NCBI RefSeq assembly: GCF_037975245.1
Contig: NC_092565.1
Coordinates: forward strand, 13,235,499 to 13,299,498
DNA length: 64,000 nt
From: Apostichopus japonicus
Taxonomy: Eukaryota > Echinodermata > Holothuroidea > Aspidochirotida > Stichopodidae
Reading direction: 5' to 3'
The position numbers and the translations under genes were made by a program. Positions 49,388 to 61,800 of this stretch are shown in pieces (the stretch's first letter is position 1; every line of letters starts with the position of its first letter). A model generated the notes under the pieces. That model made no database searches. It was given only the letters and a program-made list of their open reading frames with translations, and had not been told where the DNA came from.

Positions 49388-52300
49388 AGAATCTCGCTCA
49401 TCAGCTCGTACAGTGCGCCAAGCCATCGCGCCACTGTATGGACTGAGATATTAGGCCGATTAACTAATACTTACAGCTCCCCATGTAGGCACGAGCTGTT
49501 AAAGATCGGCAAAAGACGCACGTCACCGGGGTTCGAACCACCGATGTAAAAGATAGTCTCGCTCATCAGCTCGTACAGTGCGCCAAGCCATCGCGCCACT
49601 GTATGGACTGAGATATTAGGCCGATTAACTAATACTTACAGCTCCCCATGTAGGCACGAGCTGTAAAAGATCGGCAAAAGACGCACGTCAACGGGGTTCG
49701 AACCACCGATGCAAAAGAGAGTCTCGCTCATCAGCTCTTACAGTGCGCCAAGCCATCGCGCCACTGTATGGACTGAGATATTAGGCCGATTAACTAATAC
49801 TTACAGCTCCCCATGTAGGCACGAGCTGTAAAAGATCGGCAAAAGACGCACGTCACCGGGCTTCGAACCACCGATGCAAAAGAGAGTCTCGCTCATCAGC
49901 TCGTACAGTGCGCCAAGCCATCGCGCCACTGTATGGACTGAGATATTAGGCCGATTAACTAATACTTACAGCTCCCCATGTAGGCACGATCGGCAAAAGA
50001 CGCACGTCACCGGGGTTCGAACCACCGATGCAAAAGAGAGTCTCGCTCATCAGCTTGTACAGTGCGCCAAGCCATCGCGCCACTGTATGGACTGAGATAT
50101 TAGGCCGATTAACTAATACTTACAGCTCCCCATGTAGGCACGAGCTGTAAAAGATCGGCAAAAGACGCACGTCACCGGGGTTCGAACCACCGATGCAAAA
50201 GAGAGTCTCGCTCATCAGCTCGTACAGTGCGCCAAGCCATCGCGCCACTGTATGGACTGAGATATTAGGCCGATTAACTAATACTTACAGCTCCCCATGT
50301 AGGCACGAGCTGTAAAAGACGCACGTCACCGGGGTTCGAACCACCGATGCAAAAGAGAGTCTCGCTCATCAGCTCGTACAGTGCGCCAAGCCATCGCGCC
50401 ACTGTATGGACTGAGATATTAGGCCGATTAACTAATACTTACAGCTCCCCATGTAGGCACGAGCTGTAAAAGATCGGCAAAAGACGCACGTCACCGGGGT
50501 TCGAACCACCGATGCAAAAGAGAGTCTCGCTCATCAGCTCGTACAGTGCGCCAAGCCATCGCGCCACTGTATGGACTGAGATATTAGGCCGATTAACTAA
50601 TACTTACAGCTCCCCATGTAGGCACGAGCTGTAAAAGATCGGCAAAAGACGCACGTCACCGGGGTTCGAACCACCGATGCAAAAGAGAGTCTAGCTCATC
50701 AGCTCGTACAGTACGCCAAGCCATCGCGCCAATGTATGGACTGAGATATTAGGCCGATTAACTAATACTTACAGCTCCCCATGTAGGCACGAGCTGTAAA
50801 AGACGTACGTCACCGGGGTTCGAACCACCGATGCGAAAGAGAGTCTCGCTCATCAGCTCGTACAGTGCGCCAAGCCATCGCGCCACTGTATGGACTGAGA
50901 TATTAGGCCGATTAACTAATACTTACAGCTCCCCATGTAGGCACGAGCTGTAAAAGACGCACGTCACCGGGGTTCGACCCACCGATGCAAAAGAGAGTCC
51001 CGCTCATCAGCTCGTACAGTGCGCCAAGCCATCGCGCCACTGTATGGACTGAGATATTAGGCCGATTAACTAATACTTACAGCTCCCCATGTAGGCACGA
51101 GCTGTAAAAGACGCACGTCACCGGGGTTCGAACCACCGATGCAAAAGAGAGTCTCGCTCATCAGCTCGTACAGTGCGCCAAGCCATTCCGCCACTGTATG
51201 GACTGAGATATTAGGCCGATTAACTAATACTTACAGCTCCCCATGTAGGCACGAGCTGTAAAAGATCGGCAAAAGACGCACGTCACCGGGGTTCGAACCA
51301 CCGATACAAAAGAGAGTCTAGCTCATCAGCTCGTACAGTACGCCAAGCCATCGCGCCACTGTATGGACTGAGATATTAGGCCGATTAACTAATACTTACA
51401 GCTCCCCATGTAGGCACGAGCTGTAAAAGACGTACGTCACCGGGGTTCGAACCACCGATGCAAAAGAGAGTCTCGCTCATCAGCTTGTACAGTGCGCCAA
51501 GCCATCGCGCCACTGTATGGACTGAGATATTAGGCCGATTAACTAATACTTACAGCTCCCCATGTAGGCACGAGCTGTAAAAGACGCACGTCACCGGGGT
51601 TCGAACCACCGATGCAAAAGAGAGTCTCGCTCATCAGCTCGTACAGTGCGCCAAGCCATCGCGCCACTGTATGGACTGAGATATTAGGCCGATTAACTAA
51701 TACTTACAGCTCCCCATGTAGGCACGAGCTGTAAAAGACGCACGTCACCGGGGTTCGAACCACCGATGCAAAAGAGAGTCTCGCTCATCAGCTCGTACAG
51801 TGCGCCAAGCCATCGCGCCACTGTATGGACTGAGATATTAGGCCGATTAACTAATACTTACAGCTCCCCATGTAGGCACGAGCTGTAAAAGACGCACGTC
51901 ACCGGGGTTCGAACCACCGATGCAAAAGAGAGTCTCGCTCATCAGCTCGTACAGTGCGCCAAGCAATCGCGCCACTGTATGGACTGAGATATTAGGCCGA
52001 TTAACTAATACTTACAGCTCCCCATGTAGGCACGAGCTGTAAAAGATCGGCAAAAGACGCACGTCACCGGGGTTCGAACCACCGATGCAAAAGAGAGTCT
52101 CGCTCATCAGCTCGTACAGTGCGCCAAGCCATCGCGCCACTGTATGGACTGAGATATTAGGCCGATTAACTAATACTTACAGCTCCCCATGTAGGCACGA
52201 GCTGTAAAAGATCGGCAAAAGACGCACGTCACCGGGGTTCGAACCACCGATGCAAAAGAGAGTCTCGCTCATCAGCTCGTATAGTGCACCAAGCCATCGC

Positions 52301-55300
52301 GCCACTGTATGGACTGAGATATTAGGCCGATTAACTAATACTTACAGCTCCCCATGTAGGCACGAGCTGTAAAAGACGCACGTCACCGGGGTTCGAACCA
52401 CCGATGCAAAAGAGAGTCTCGCTCATCAGCTCGTACAGTGCGCCAAGCCATCGCGCCACTGTATGGACTGAGATATTAGGCCGATTAACTAATACTTACA
52501 GCTCCCCATGTAGGCACGAGCTGTAAAAGATCGGCAAAAGACGCACGTCACCGGGGTTCGAACCACCGATGCAAAAGAGAGTCTCGCTCATTAGCTCGTA
52601 CAGTGCGCCAAGCCATCGCGCCACTGCATGGACTGAGATATTAGGCCGATTAACTAATACTTACAGCTCCCCATGTAGGCACGAGCTGTAAAAGACGCAC
52701 GTCACCGGGGTTCGAACCACCGATGCAAAAGAGAGTCTCGCTCATCAGCTCGTACAGTGCGCCAAGCCATCGCGCCACTGTATGGACTGAGATATTAGGC
52801 CGATTAACTAATACTTACAGCTCCCCATGTAGGCACGAGCTGTAAAAGACGCACGTCACCGGGGTTCGAACCACCGATGCAAAAGAGAGTCTCGCTCATC
52901 AGTTCGTACAGTGCGCCAAGCCATCGCGCCACTGTATGGACTGAGATATTAGGCCGATTAACTAATACTTACAGCTCCCCATGTAGGCACGAGCTGTAAA
53001 AGATCAGCAAAAGACGCACGTCACCGGGGTTCGAACCACCGATGCAAAAGAGAGTCTCGCTCATCAGCTCGTACAGTGCGCCAAGCCATCGCGCCACTGT
53101 ATGGACTGAGATATTAGGCCGATTAACTAATACTTACAGCTCCCCATGTAGGCACGAGCTGTAAAAGACGCACGTCACCGGGGTTCGAACCACCGATGCA
53201 AAAGAGAGTCTCGCTCATCAGCTCGTACAGTGCGCCAAGCCATCGCGCCACTGTATGGACTGAGATATTAGGCCGATTAACTAATACTTACAGCTCCCCA
53301 TGTAGGCACGAGCTGTAAAAGATCGGCAAAAGACGCACGTCACCGGGGTTCGAACCACCGATGCAAAAGAGAGTCTCGCTCATCAGCTCGTACAGTGCGC
53401 CAAGCCATCGCGCCACTGTATGGACTGAGATATTAGGCCGATTAACTAATACTTACAGCTCCCCATGTAGGCACGAGCTGTAAAAGATCGGCAAAAGACG
53501 CACGTCACCGGGGTTCGAACCACCGATGCAAAAGAGAGTCTCGCTCATCAGCTCGTACAGTGCGCCAAGCCATCGCGCCACTGTATGGACTGAGATATTA
53601 GGCCGATTAACTAATACTTACAGCTCCCCATGTAGGCACGAGCTGTAAAAGACGCACGTCACCGGGGTTCGAACCACCGATTCAAAAGAGAGTCTCGCTC
53701 ATCAGCTCGTACAGTGCGCCAAGTCATCGCGCCACTGTATGGACTGAGATATTAGGCCGATTAACTAATACTTACAGCTCCCCATGTAGGCACGAGCTGT
53801 AAAAGACGCACGTCACCGGGGTTCGAACCACCGATGCAAAAGAGAGTCTCGCTCATCAGCTCGTACAGTGCGCCAAGCCATCGCGCCACTGTATGGACTG
53901 AGATATTAGGCCGATTAACTAATACTTACAGCTCCCCATGTAGGCACGAGCTGTAAAAGACGCACGTCACCGGGGTTCGAACCACCGATGCAAAAGAGAG
54001 TCTCGCTCATCAGCTCGTACAGCGCCAAGCCATCGCGCCACTGTATGGACTGAGATATTAGGCCGATTAACTAATACTTACAGCTCCCCATGTAGGCACG
54101 AGCTGTAAAAGACGCACGTCACCGGGGTTCGAACCACCGATGCAAAAGAGAGTCTCGCTCATCAGCTCGTACAGTGCGCCAAGCCATCGCGCCAATGTAT
54201 GGACTGAGATATTAGGCCGATTAACTAATACTTACAGCTCCCCATGTAGGCACGAGCTGTAAAAGACGCACGTCACCGGGGTTCGAACCACCGATGCAAA
54301 AGAGAGTCTCGCTCATCAGCTCGTACAGTGCGCAAAGCCATCGCGCCACTGTATGGACTGAGATATTAGGCCGATTAACTAATACTTACAGCTCCCCATG
54401 TAGGCACGATCTGTAAAAGATCGGCAAAAGACGCACGTCACCGGGGTTCGAACCACCGATGCAAAAGAGAGTCTCGCTCATCAGCTCGTACAGTGCGCCA
54501 AGCCATTGCGCCACTGTATGGACTGAGATATTAGGCCGATTAACTAATACTTACAGCTCCCCATGTAGGCACGAGCTGTAAAAGACGCACGTCACCGGGG
54601 TTCGAACCACCGATGCAAAAGAGAGTCTCGCTCATCAGCTCGTACAGTGCGCCAAGCCATCGCGCCACTGTATGGACTGAGATATTAGGCCGATTAACTA
54701 ATACTTACAGCTCCCCATGTAGGCACGAGCTGTAAAAGACGCACGTCACCGGGGTTCGAACCACCGATGCAAAAGAGAGTCTCGCTCATCAGCTCGTACA
54801 GTGCGCCAAGCCATCGCGCCACTGTATGGACTGAGATATTAGGCCGATTAACTAATACTTACAGCTCCCCATGTAGGCACGAGCTGTAAAAGACGCACGT
54901 CACCGGGGTTCGAACCACCGATGCAAAAGAGAGTCTCGCTCATCAGCTCGTACAGTGCGCCAAGCCATCGCGCCACTGTATGGACTGAGATATTAAGCCG
55001 ATTAACTAATACTTACAGCTCCCCATGTAGGCACGAGCTGTAAAAGACGCACGTCACCGGGGTTCGAACCACCGATGCAAAAGAGAGTCTCGCTCATCAG
55101 CTCGTACAGTGCGCCAAGCCATCGCGCCACTGTATGGACTGAGATATTAGTCCGATTAACTAATACTTACAGCTCCCCATGTAGGCACGAGCTGTAAAAG
55201 ATCGGCAAAAGACGCACGTCACCGGGGTTCGAACCAGCGATGCAAAAGAGAGTCTCGCTCATCAGCTCGTACAGTGCGCCAAGCCATCGCGCCACTGTAT

Positions 55301-55310
55301 GGACTGAGAT
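49388..55310. repeat. Zeta block, copy 2
   Basis: Zeta markers recur with stepwise offsets. The offset is 10,647 bp for agaatctc, gatgtaaaagata, ggcacgatcggc and ttcgaccc; 10,482 for gatacaaaag (one L lost); 10,009 for tatagtgcacc; and 10,020 from ctgcatgg through attagtcc (55146). The last step is 11 bp, the L/S difference. After about 55,236 (gaaccagcg) the copies part. Confidence 0.85.
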
Positions 55311-58300
55311 ATTAGGCCGATTAACTAATACTTACAGCTCCCCATGTAGGCACGAGCTGTAAAAGACGCACGTCACCGGGGTTCGAACCACCGATGCAAA
55401 AGAGAGTCTCGCTCATCAGCTCGTACAGTGCGCCAAGCCATCGCGCCACTGTATGGACTGAGATATTAGGCCGATTAACTAATACTTACAGCTCCCCATG
55501 TAGGCACGAGCTGTAAAAGACGCACGTCACCGGGGTTCGAACCACCGATGCAAAAGAGAGTCTCGCTCATCAGCTCGTACAGTGCGCCAAGCCATCGCGC
55601 CACTGTATGGACTGAGATATTAGGCCGATTAACTAATACTTACAGCTCCCCATGTAGGCACGAGCTGTAAAAGATCGGCAAAAGACGCACGTCACCGGGG
55701 TTCGAACCACCGATGCAAAAGAGAGTCTCGCTCATCAGCTCGTACAGTGCGCCAAGCCATCGCGCCACTGTATGGACTGAGATATTAGGCCGATTAACTA
55801 ATACTTACAGCTCCCCATGTAGGCACGAGCTGTAAAAGATCGGCAAAAGACGCACGTCACCGGGGTTCGAACCACCGATGCAAAAGAGAGTCTCGCTCAT
55901 CAGCTCGTACAGTGCGCCAAGCCATCGCGCCACTGTATGGACTGAGATATTAGGCCGATTAACTAATACTTACAGCTCCCCATGTAGGCACGAGCTGTAA
56001 AAGACGCACGTCACCGGGGTTCGAACCACCGATGCAAAAGAGAGTCTCGCTCATCAGCTCGTACAGTGCGCCAAGCCATCGCGCCACTGTATGGACTGAG
56101 ATATTAGGCCGATTAACTAATACTTACAGCTCCCCATGTAGATTCGAGCCGTAAAAGACGCACGTCTCCGGGGTTCGAACCACCGATGCAAAAGAGAGTC
56201 TTGCTCATCAGTTCGTACAGTGCGCCAAGCCATCGCGCCACTGTATGGACTGAGATATTAGGCCGATTAACTAATACTTACAGCTCCCCATGTAGGCACG
56301 AGCTGTAAAAGATCGGCAAAAGACGCACATCACCGGGGTTCGAACCACCGATGCAAAAGAGAGTCTCGCTCATCAGCTCGTACAGTGCGCCAAGCCATCG
56401 CGCCACTGTATGGACTGAGATATTAGGCCGATTAACTAATACTTACAGCTCCCCATGTAGGCACGAGCTGTAAAAGATCGGCAAAAGACGTGCGTCACCG
56501 GGGTTCGAACCACCGATGCAAAAGAGAGTCTCGCTCATCAGCCCGTACAGTGCGCCAAGCCATCGCGCCACTGTCTGGACTGAGATATTAGGCCGATTAA
56601 CTAATACTTACAGCTCCCCATGTAGGCACGAGCTGTAAAAGATCGGCAAAAGACGAGCGTCACCGGGGTTCGAACCACCGATGCAAAAGAGAGTCTCGCT
56701 CATCAGCTCGTACAGTGCGCCAAGCCATCGCGCCACTGTATGGACTGAGATATTAGGCCGATTAACTAATACTTACAGCTCCCCATGTAGGCACGAGCTG
56801 TAAAAGACGCACGTCACCGGGGTTCGAACCACCGATGCAAAAGAGAGTCTCGCTCATCAGCTCGTACAGTGCGCCAAGCCATCGCGCCACTGTATGGACT
56901 GAGATATTAGGCCGATTAACTAATACTTACAGCTCCCCATGTAGATACGAGCCGTAAAAGACGCACGTCACCGGGGTTCGAACCACCGATGCAAAAGAGA
57001 GTCTCGCTCATCAGCTCGTACAGTGCGCCAAGCCATCGCGCCACTGTATGGACTGAGATATTAAGCCGATTAACTAATACTTACAGCACCCCATGTAGGC
57101 ACGAGCTGTAAAAGATCGGCAAAAGACGCACGTCACCGGGGTTCGAACCACCGATGCAAAAGAGAGTCTCGCTCATCAGCTCGTACAGTGCGCCAAGCCA
57201 TCGCGCATTGTATGGACTGAGATATTAGGCCGATTAACTAATACTTACAGCTCCCCATGTAGGCACGAGCTGTAAAAGATCGGCAAAAGACGCACGTCAC
57301 CGGGGTTCGAACCATCGATGCAAAAGAGAGTCTCGCTCATCTGATCGTACAGTGCGCCAAGCCATCGCGCCACTGTATGGACTGAGATATTAGGCCGATT
57401 AACTAATACTTACAGCTCCCCATGTAGGCACGAGCTGTAAAAGACGCACGTCACCGGGGTTCGAACCACCGATGCAAAAGAGAGTCTCGCTCATCAGCTC
57501 GTACAGTGCGCCAAGCCATCGCGCCACTGTATGGACTGAGATATTAGGCCGATTAACTAATACTTACAGCTCCCCATGTAGGCACGAGCTGTAAAAGACG
57601 CACGTCACTGGGGTTCGAACCACCGATGCAAAAGAGAGTCTCGCTCATCAGCTCGTACAGTGCGCCAAGTCACTGTATGGACTGAGATATTAGGCCGATT
57701 AACTAATACTTACAGCTCCCCATGTAGGCACGAGCTGTAACAGACGCACGTCACCGGGGTTCCAACCACCGATGCAAAAGAGAGTCTCGCTCATCAGCTC
57801 GTACAGTGCGCCAAGCCATCGCGCCACTGTATGGACTGAGATATACTTACAGATATACTTACAGCTCCCCATGTAGGCACGAGCTGTAAAAGATCGGCAA
57901 AAGACGCACGTCACCGGGGTTCGAACCACCGATGCAAAAGAGAGTCTCGCTCATCAGCTCGTACAGTGCGCCAAGCCATCGCGCCACTGTATGGACTGAG
58001 ATATTAGGCTGATTAACTAATACTTACAGCTCCCCATGTAGGCACGAGCTGTAAAAGATCGGCAAAAGACGCACGTCACCGGGGTTCGAACCACCGATGC
58101 AAAAGAGAGTCTCGCTCATCAGTTCGTACAGTGCGCCAAGCCATCGTGCCACTGTATGGACTGAGATATTAGGCCGATTAACTAATACTTACAGCTCCCC
58201 ATGTAGGCACGAGCTGTAAAACACGCACGTCACCGGGGTTCGAACCACCGATGCAAAAGAGAGTCTCGCTCATCAGCTCGTACAGTGCGCCAAGCCATCG

Positions 58301-60049
58301 CGCCACTGTATGGACTGAGATATTAGGCCGATTAACTAATACTTACAGCTCCCCATGTAGGCACGAGCTGTAAAAGACGCACGTCACCGGGGTTCGAACC
58401 ACCGATGCAAAAGAGAGTCTCGCTCATCAGCTCGTACAGTGCGCCAAGCCATCGCGCCACTGTATGGACTGAGATGTTAGGCCGATTAACTAATACTTAC
58501 AGCTCCCCATGTAGGCACGAGCTGTAAAAGACGCACGTCACCGGGGTTCGAACCACCGATGCAAAAGAGAGTCTCGCTCATCAGCTCGTACAGTGCGTCA
58601 AGCCATCGCGCCACTGTATGGACTGAGATATTAGGCCGATTAACTAATACTTACAGCTCCCCATGTAGGCACGAGCTGTAAAAGATCGGCAAAAGACGCA
58701 CGTCACCGGGGTTCGAACCACCGATGCAAAAGAGAGTCTCGCTCATCAGTTCGTACAGTGCGCCAAGCCATCGCGCCACTGTATGGACTGAGATATTAGG
58801 CCGATTAACTAATACTTACAGCTCCCCATGTAGGCACGAGCTGTAAAAGACGCATGTCACCGGGGTTCGAACCACCGATGCAAAAGAGAGTCTCGCTCAT
58901 CAGCTCGTACAGTGCGCCAAGCCATCGCGCCACTGTATGGACTGAGATGTTAGGCCGATTAACTAATACTTACAGCTCCCCATGTAGGCACGAGCTGTAA
59001 AAGACGCACGTCACCGGGGTTCGAACCACCGATGCAAAAGAGAGTCTCGCTCATCAGCTCGTACAGTGCGCCAAGCCATCGCGCCACTGTATGGACTAAG
59101 ATATTAGGCCGATTAACTAATACTTACAGCTCCCCATGTAGGCACGAGCTGTAAAAGACGCACGTCACCGGGGTTCGAACCACCGATGCAAAAGAGAGTC
59201 TCGCTCATCAGCTCGTACAGTGCGCCAAGCCATCGCGCCACTGTATGGACTGAGATATTAGGCCGATTAACTAATACTTACAGCTCCCCATGAAGGCACG
59301 AGCTGTAAAAGACGCACGTCACCGGGGTTCGAACCACCGATGCAAAAGAGAGTCTCGCTCATCAGCTCGTACAGTGCGCCAAGCCATCGCGCCACTGTAT
59401 GGACTGGGATATCAGGCCGATTAACTAATAATTACAGTTCCCCATGTAGGCACGAGCTGTAAAAGATTGGCAAAAGACGCACGTCACCGGGGTTCGAACC
59501 ACCGATGCAAAAGAGAGTCTCGCTCATCAGCTCGTACAGTGCGCCAAGCCATCGCGCCACTGTATGGACTGAGATATTAGGCCGATTAACTAATACTTAC
59601 AGCTCCCCATGTAGGCACGAGCTGTAAAAGACGCACGTCACCGGGGTTCGAACCACCGATGCAAAAGAGAGTCTCGCTCATCAGCTCGTACAGTGCGCCA
59701 AGCCATCGCGCCACTGTATGGACTGAGATATTAGGCCGATTAACTAATACTTACAGCTCCCCATGTAGGCACGAGCTGTAAAAGATCGGCAAAAGACGCA
59801 CGTCACCGGGGTTCGAACCACCGATGCAAAAGAGAGTCTCGCTCATCAGCTCGTACAGTGCGCCAAGCCATCGCGCCACTGTATGGACTGAGATATTAGG
59901 CCGATTAACTAATACTTACAGCTCCCCATGTAGGCACGAGCTGTAAAAGACGCACGTCACCGGGGTTCGAACCACCGATGCAAAAGAGAGTCTCGCTCAT
60001 CAGCTCGTACAGTGCGCCAAGCCATCGCGCCACTGTATGAACTGAGATG
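55311..60049. repeat. Distal array, near-consensus with scattered rearranged monomers
   Basis: Mostly major-type L and S monomers. Notable changes are gattcgagccg (about 56,141) and gatacgagccg (about 56,944), 803 bp apart; a gacgtgcg unit (about 56,488); the loss of about 8 bp around 57,670 that removes part of the A box; and a 12-bp duplication with loss of the adjacent AT-rich segment near 57,840. Single-base variants rise toward the right end. Confidence 0.8.
57838..57872. repeat. Rearranged monomer: 12-bp tandem duplication plus deletion
   Basis: The text atatacttacag occurs twice in a row where other monomers have atattaggccgattaactaa followed by tacttacag. The AT-rich segment with the GCCGAT outer-stem arm is gone and part of the junction is duplicated. 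I saw this only here, so it has not been spread by homogenisation. Confidence 0.85.
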
Positions 60050-60240
60050 TTAGGTGGATTAACTAATACTTACAGCTCCCCGTGTAGGCACGAGCTGTAA
60101 AAGATCGGCAAAAAACCTCACAGGGTATCGAACCACGGAAGCAAAAGAGAGTCTCGATCATAAGCTCGTACAGTGCGCAAGCCATCGCGCCACTGTATGG
60201 ACTGAGATGTTAGGTGGATTAACTAATACTTACAGCTCCC
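60050..60240. repeat. Single edge-type monomer inside the array
   Basis: It has taggtggatt, ccccgtgtagg, aacctcacagggtatcg, accacggaagc and ctcgatcat, the edge-type set. The entry text gtatgaactgagatgttagg is also at 61801, 1,766 bp later, so this monomer and the start of the right edge share a recent origin. Confidence 0.85.
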
Positions 60241-61800
60241 CATGTAGGCACGAGCTGTAAAAGATCGGCAAAAGACGCACGTCACCGGGGTTCGAACCAC
60301 CGATGCAAAAGAGAGTCTCGCTCATGAGCTTGTACAGTGCGCCAAGCCATCGCGCCACTGTATGGACTGAGATATTAGTCCGATTAACTAATACTTGCAG
60401 CTCCTCATGTAGGCACGAGCTGTAAAAGACGCACGTCACCGGGGTTCGAACCACCGATGCAAAAGAGAGTCTCGCTCATCAGCTCGTACAGTGCGCCAAG
60501 CCATCGCGCCACTGTATGGACTGAGATATTAGGCCGATTAACTAATACTTACAGCTCCCCATGTAGGCACGAGCTGTAAAAGATCGGCAAAAGACGCACG
60601 TCACCGGGGTTCGAACCACCGATGCAAAAGAGAGTCTCGCTCATCAGTTCGTACAGTGCGCCAAGCCATCGCGCCACTGTATGGACTGAGATATTAGGCC
60701 GATTAACTAATACTTACAGCTCCCCATGTAGGCACGAGCTGTAAAAGATCGGCAAAAGACGCACCTCACCGGGGTTCGAACCACCGATGCAAAAGAGAGT
60801 CTCGCTCATCAGCTCGTACAGTGCGCCAAGCCATCGCGCCACTGTATGGACTGAGATATTAGGCCGATTAATTAATACTTACAGCTCCCCATGTAGGCAC
60901 GAGCTGTAAAAGACGCACCTCACCGGGGTTCGAACCACCGATGCAAAAGAGAGTCTCGCTCATCAGCTCGTACAGTGCGCCAAGCCATCGCGCCACTGTA
61001 TGGACTGAGAAATTAGGCCGATTAACTAATACTTACAGCTCCCCATGTAGGCACGAGCTGTAAAAGATCGGCAAAAGACGCACGTCACCGGGGTTCGAAC
61101 CACCGATGCAAAAGAGAGTCTCGCTCATCAGCTCGTACAGTGCTCCAAGCCATCGCGCCACTGTATGGACTGAGATATTAGGCCGATTAACTAATACTTA
61201 CAGCTCCCCATGTAGGCACGAGCTGTAAAAGATCGGCAAAAGACGCACGTCACCGGGGTTCGAACCACCGATGCAAAAGAGAGTCTCGCTCATCAGCTCG
61301 TACAGTGCGCCAAGCCATCGCGCCACTGTATGGACTGAGATATTAGGCCGATTAACTAATCCTTAAAGCTCCCCATGTAGGCACGAGCTGTAAAAGATCG
61401 GCAAAAGACGCACGTCACCGGGGTTCGAACCACCGATGCAAAAGAGAGTCTCGCTCATCAGCTCGTACAGTGCGCCAAGCCATCGCGCCACTGTATGGAC
61501 TGAGATATTAGGCCGATTAACTAATACTTACAGCTCCCCATGTAGGCACGAGCTGTAAAAGACGCACGTCACCGGGGTTCGAACCACCGATGCAAAAGAG
61601 AGTCTCGCTCATCAGCTCGTACAGTGCGCCAAGCCATCGCGCCACTGTATGGACTGAGATATTAGGCCGATTGACTAATACTTACAGCTCCCCATGTAGG
61701 CACGAGCTGTAAAAGACGCACGTCACCGGGGTTCGAACCACCGATGCAAAAGAGAGTCTCGCTCATCAGCTCGTACAGTGCGCCAAGCCATCGCGCCACT
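60241..61800. repeat. Major-type monomers between two edge-type stretches
   Basis: About ten ordinary L and S monomers, with small changes such as gagcttgtac (about 60,326), taattaat (about 60,870) and tccttaaagc (about 61,361). They lie between the isolated edge-type monomer and the terminal edge-type block. Confidence 0.8.
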
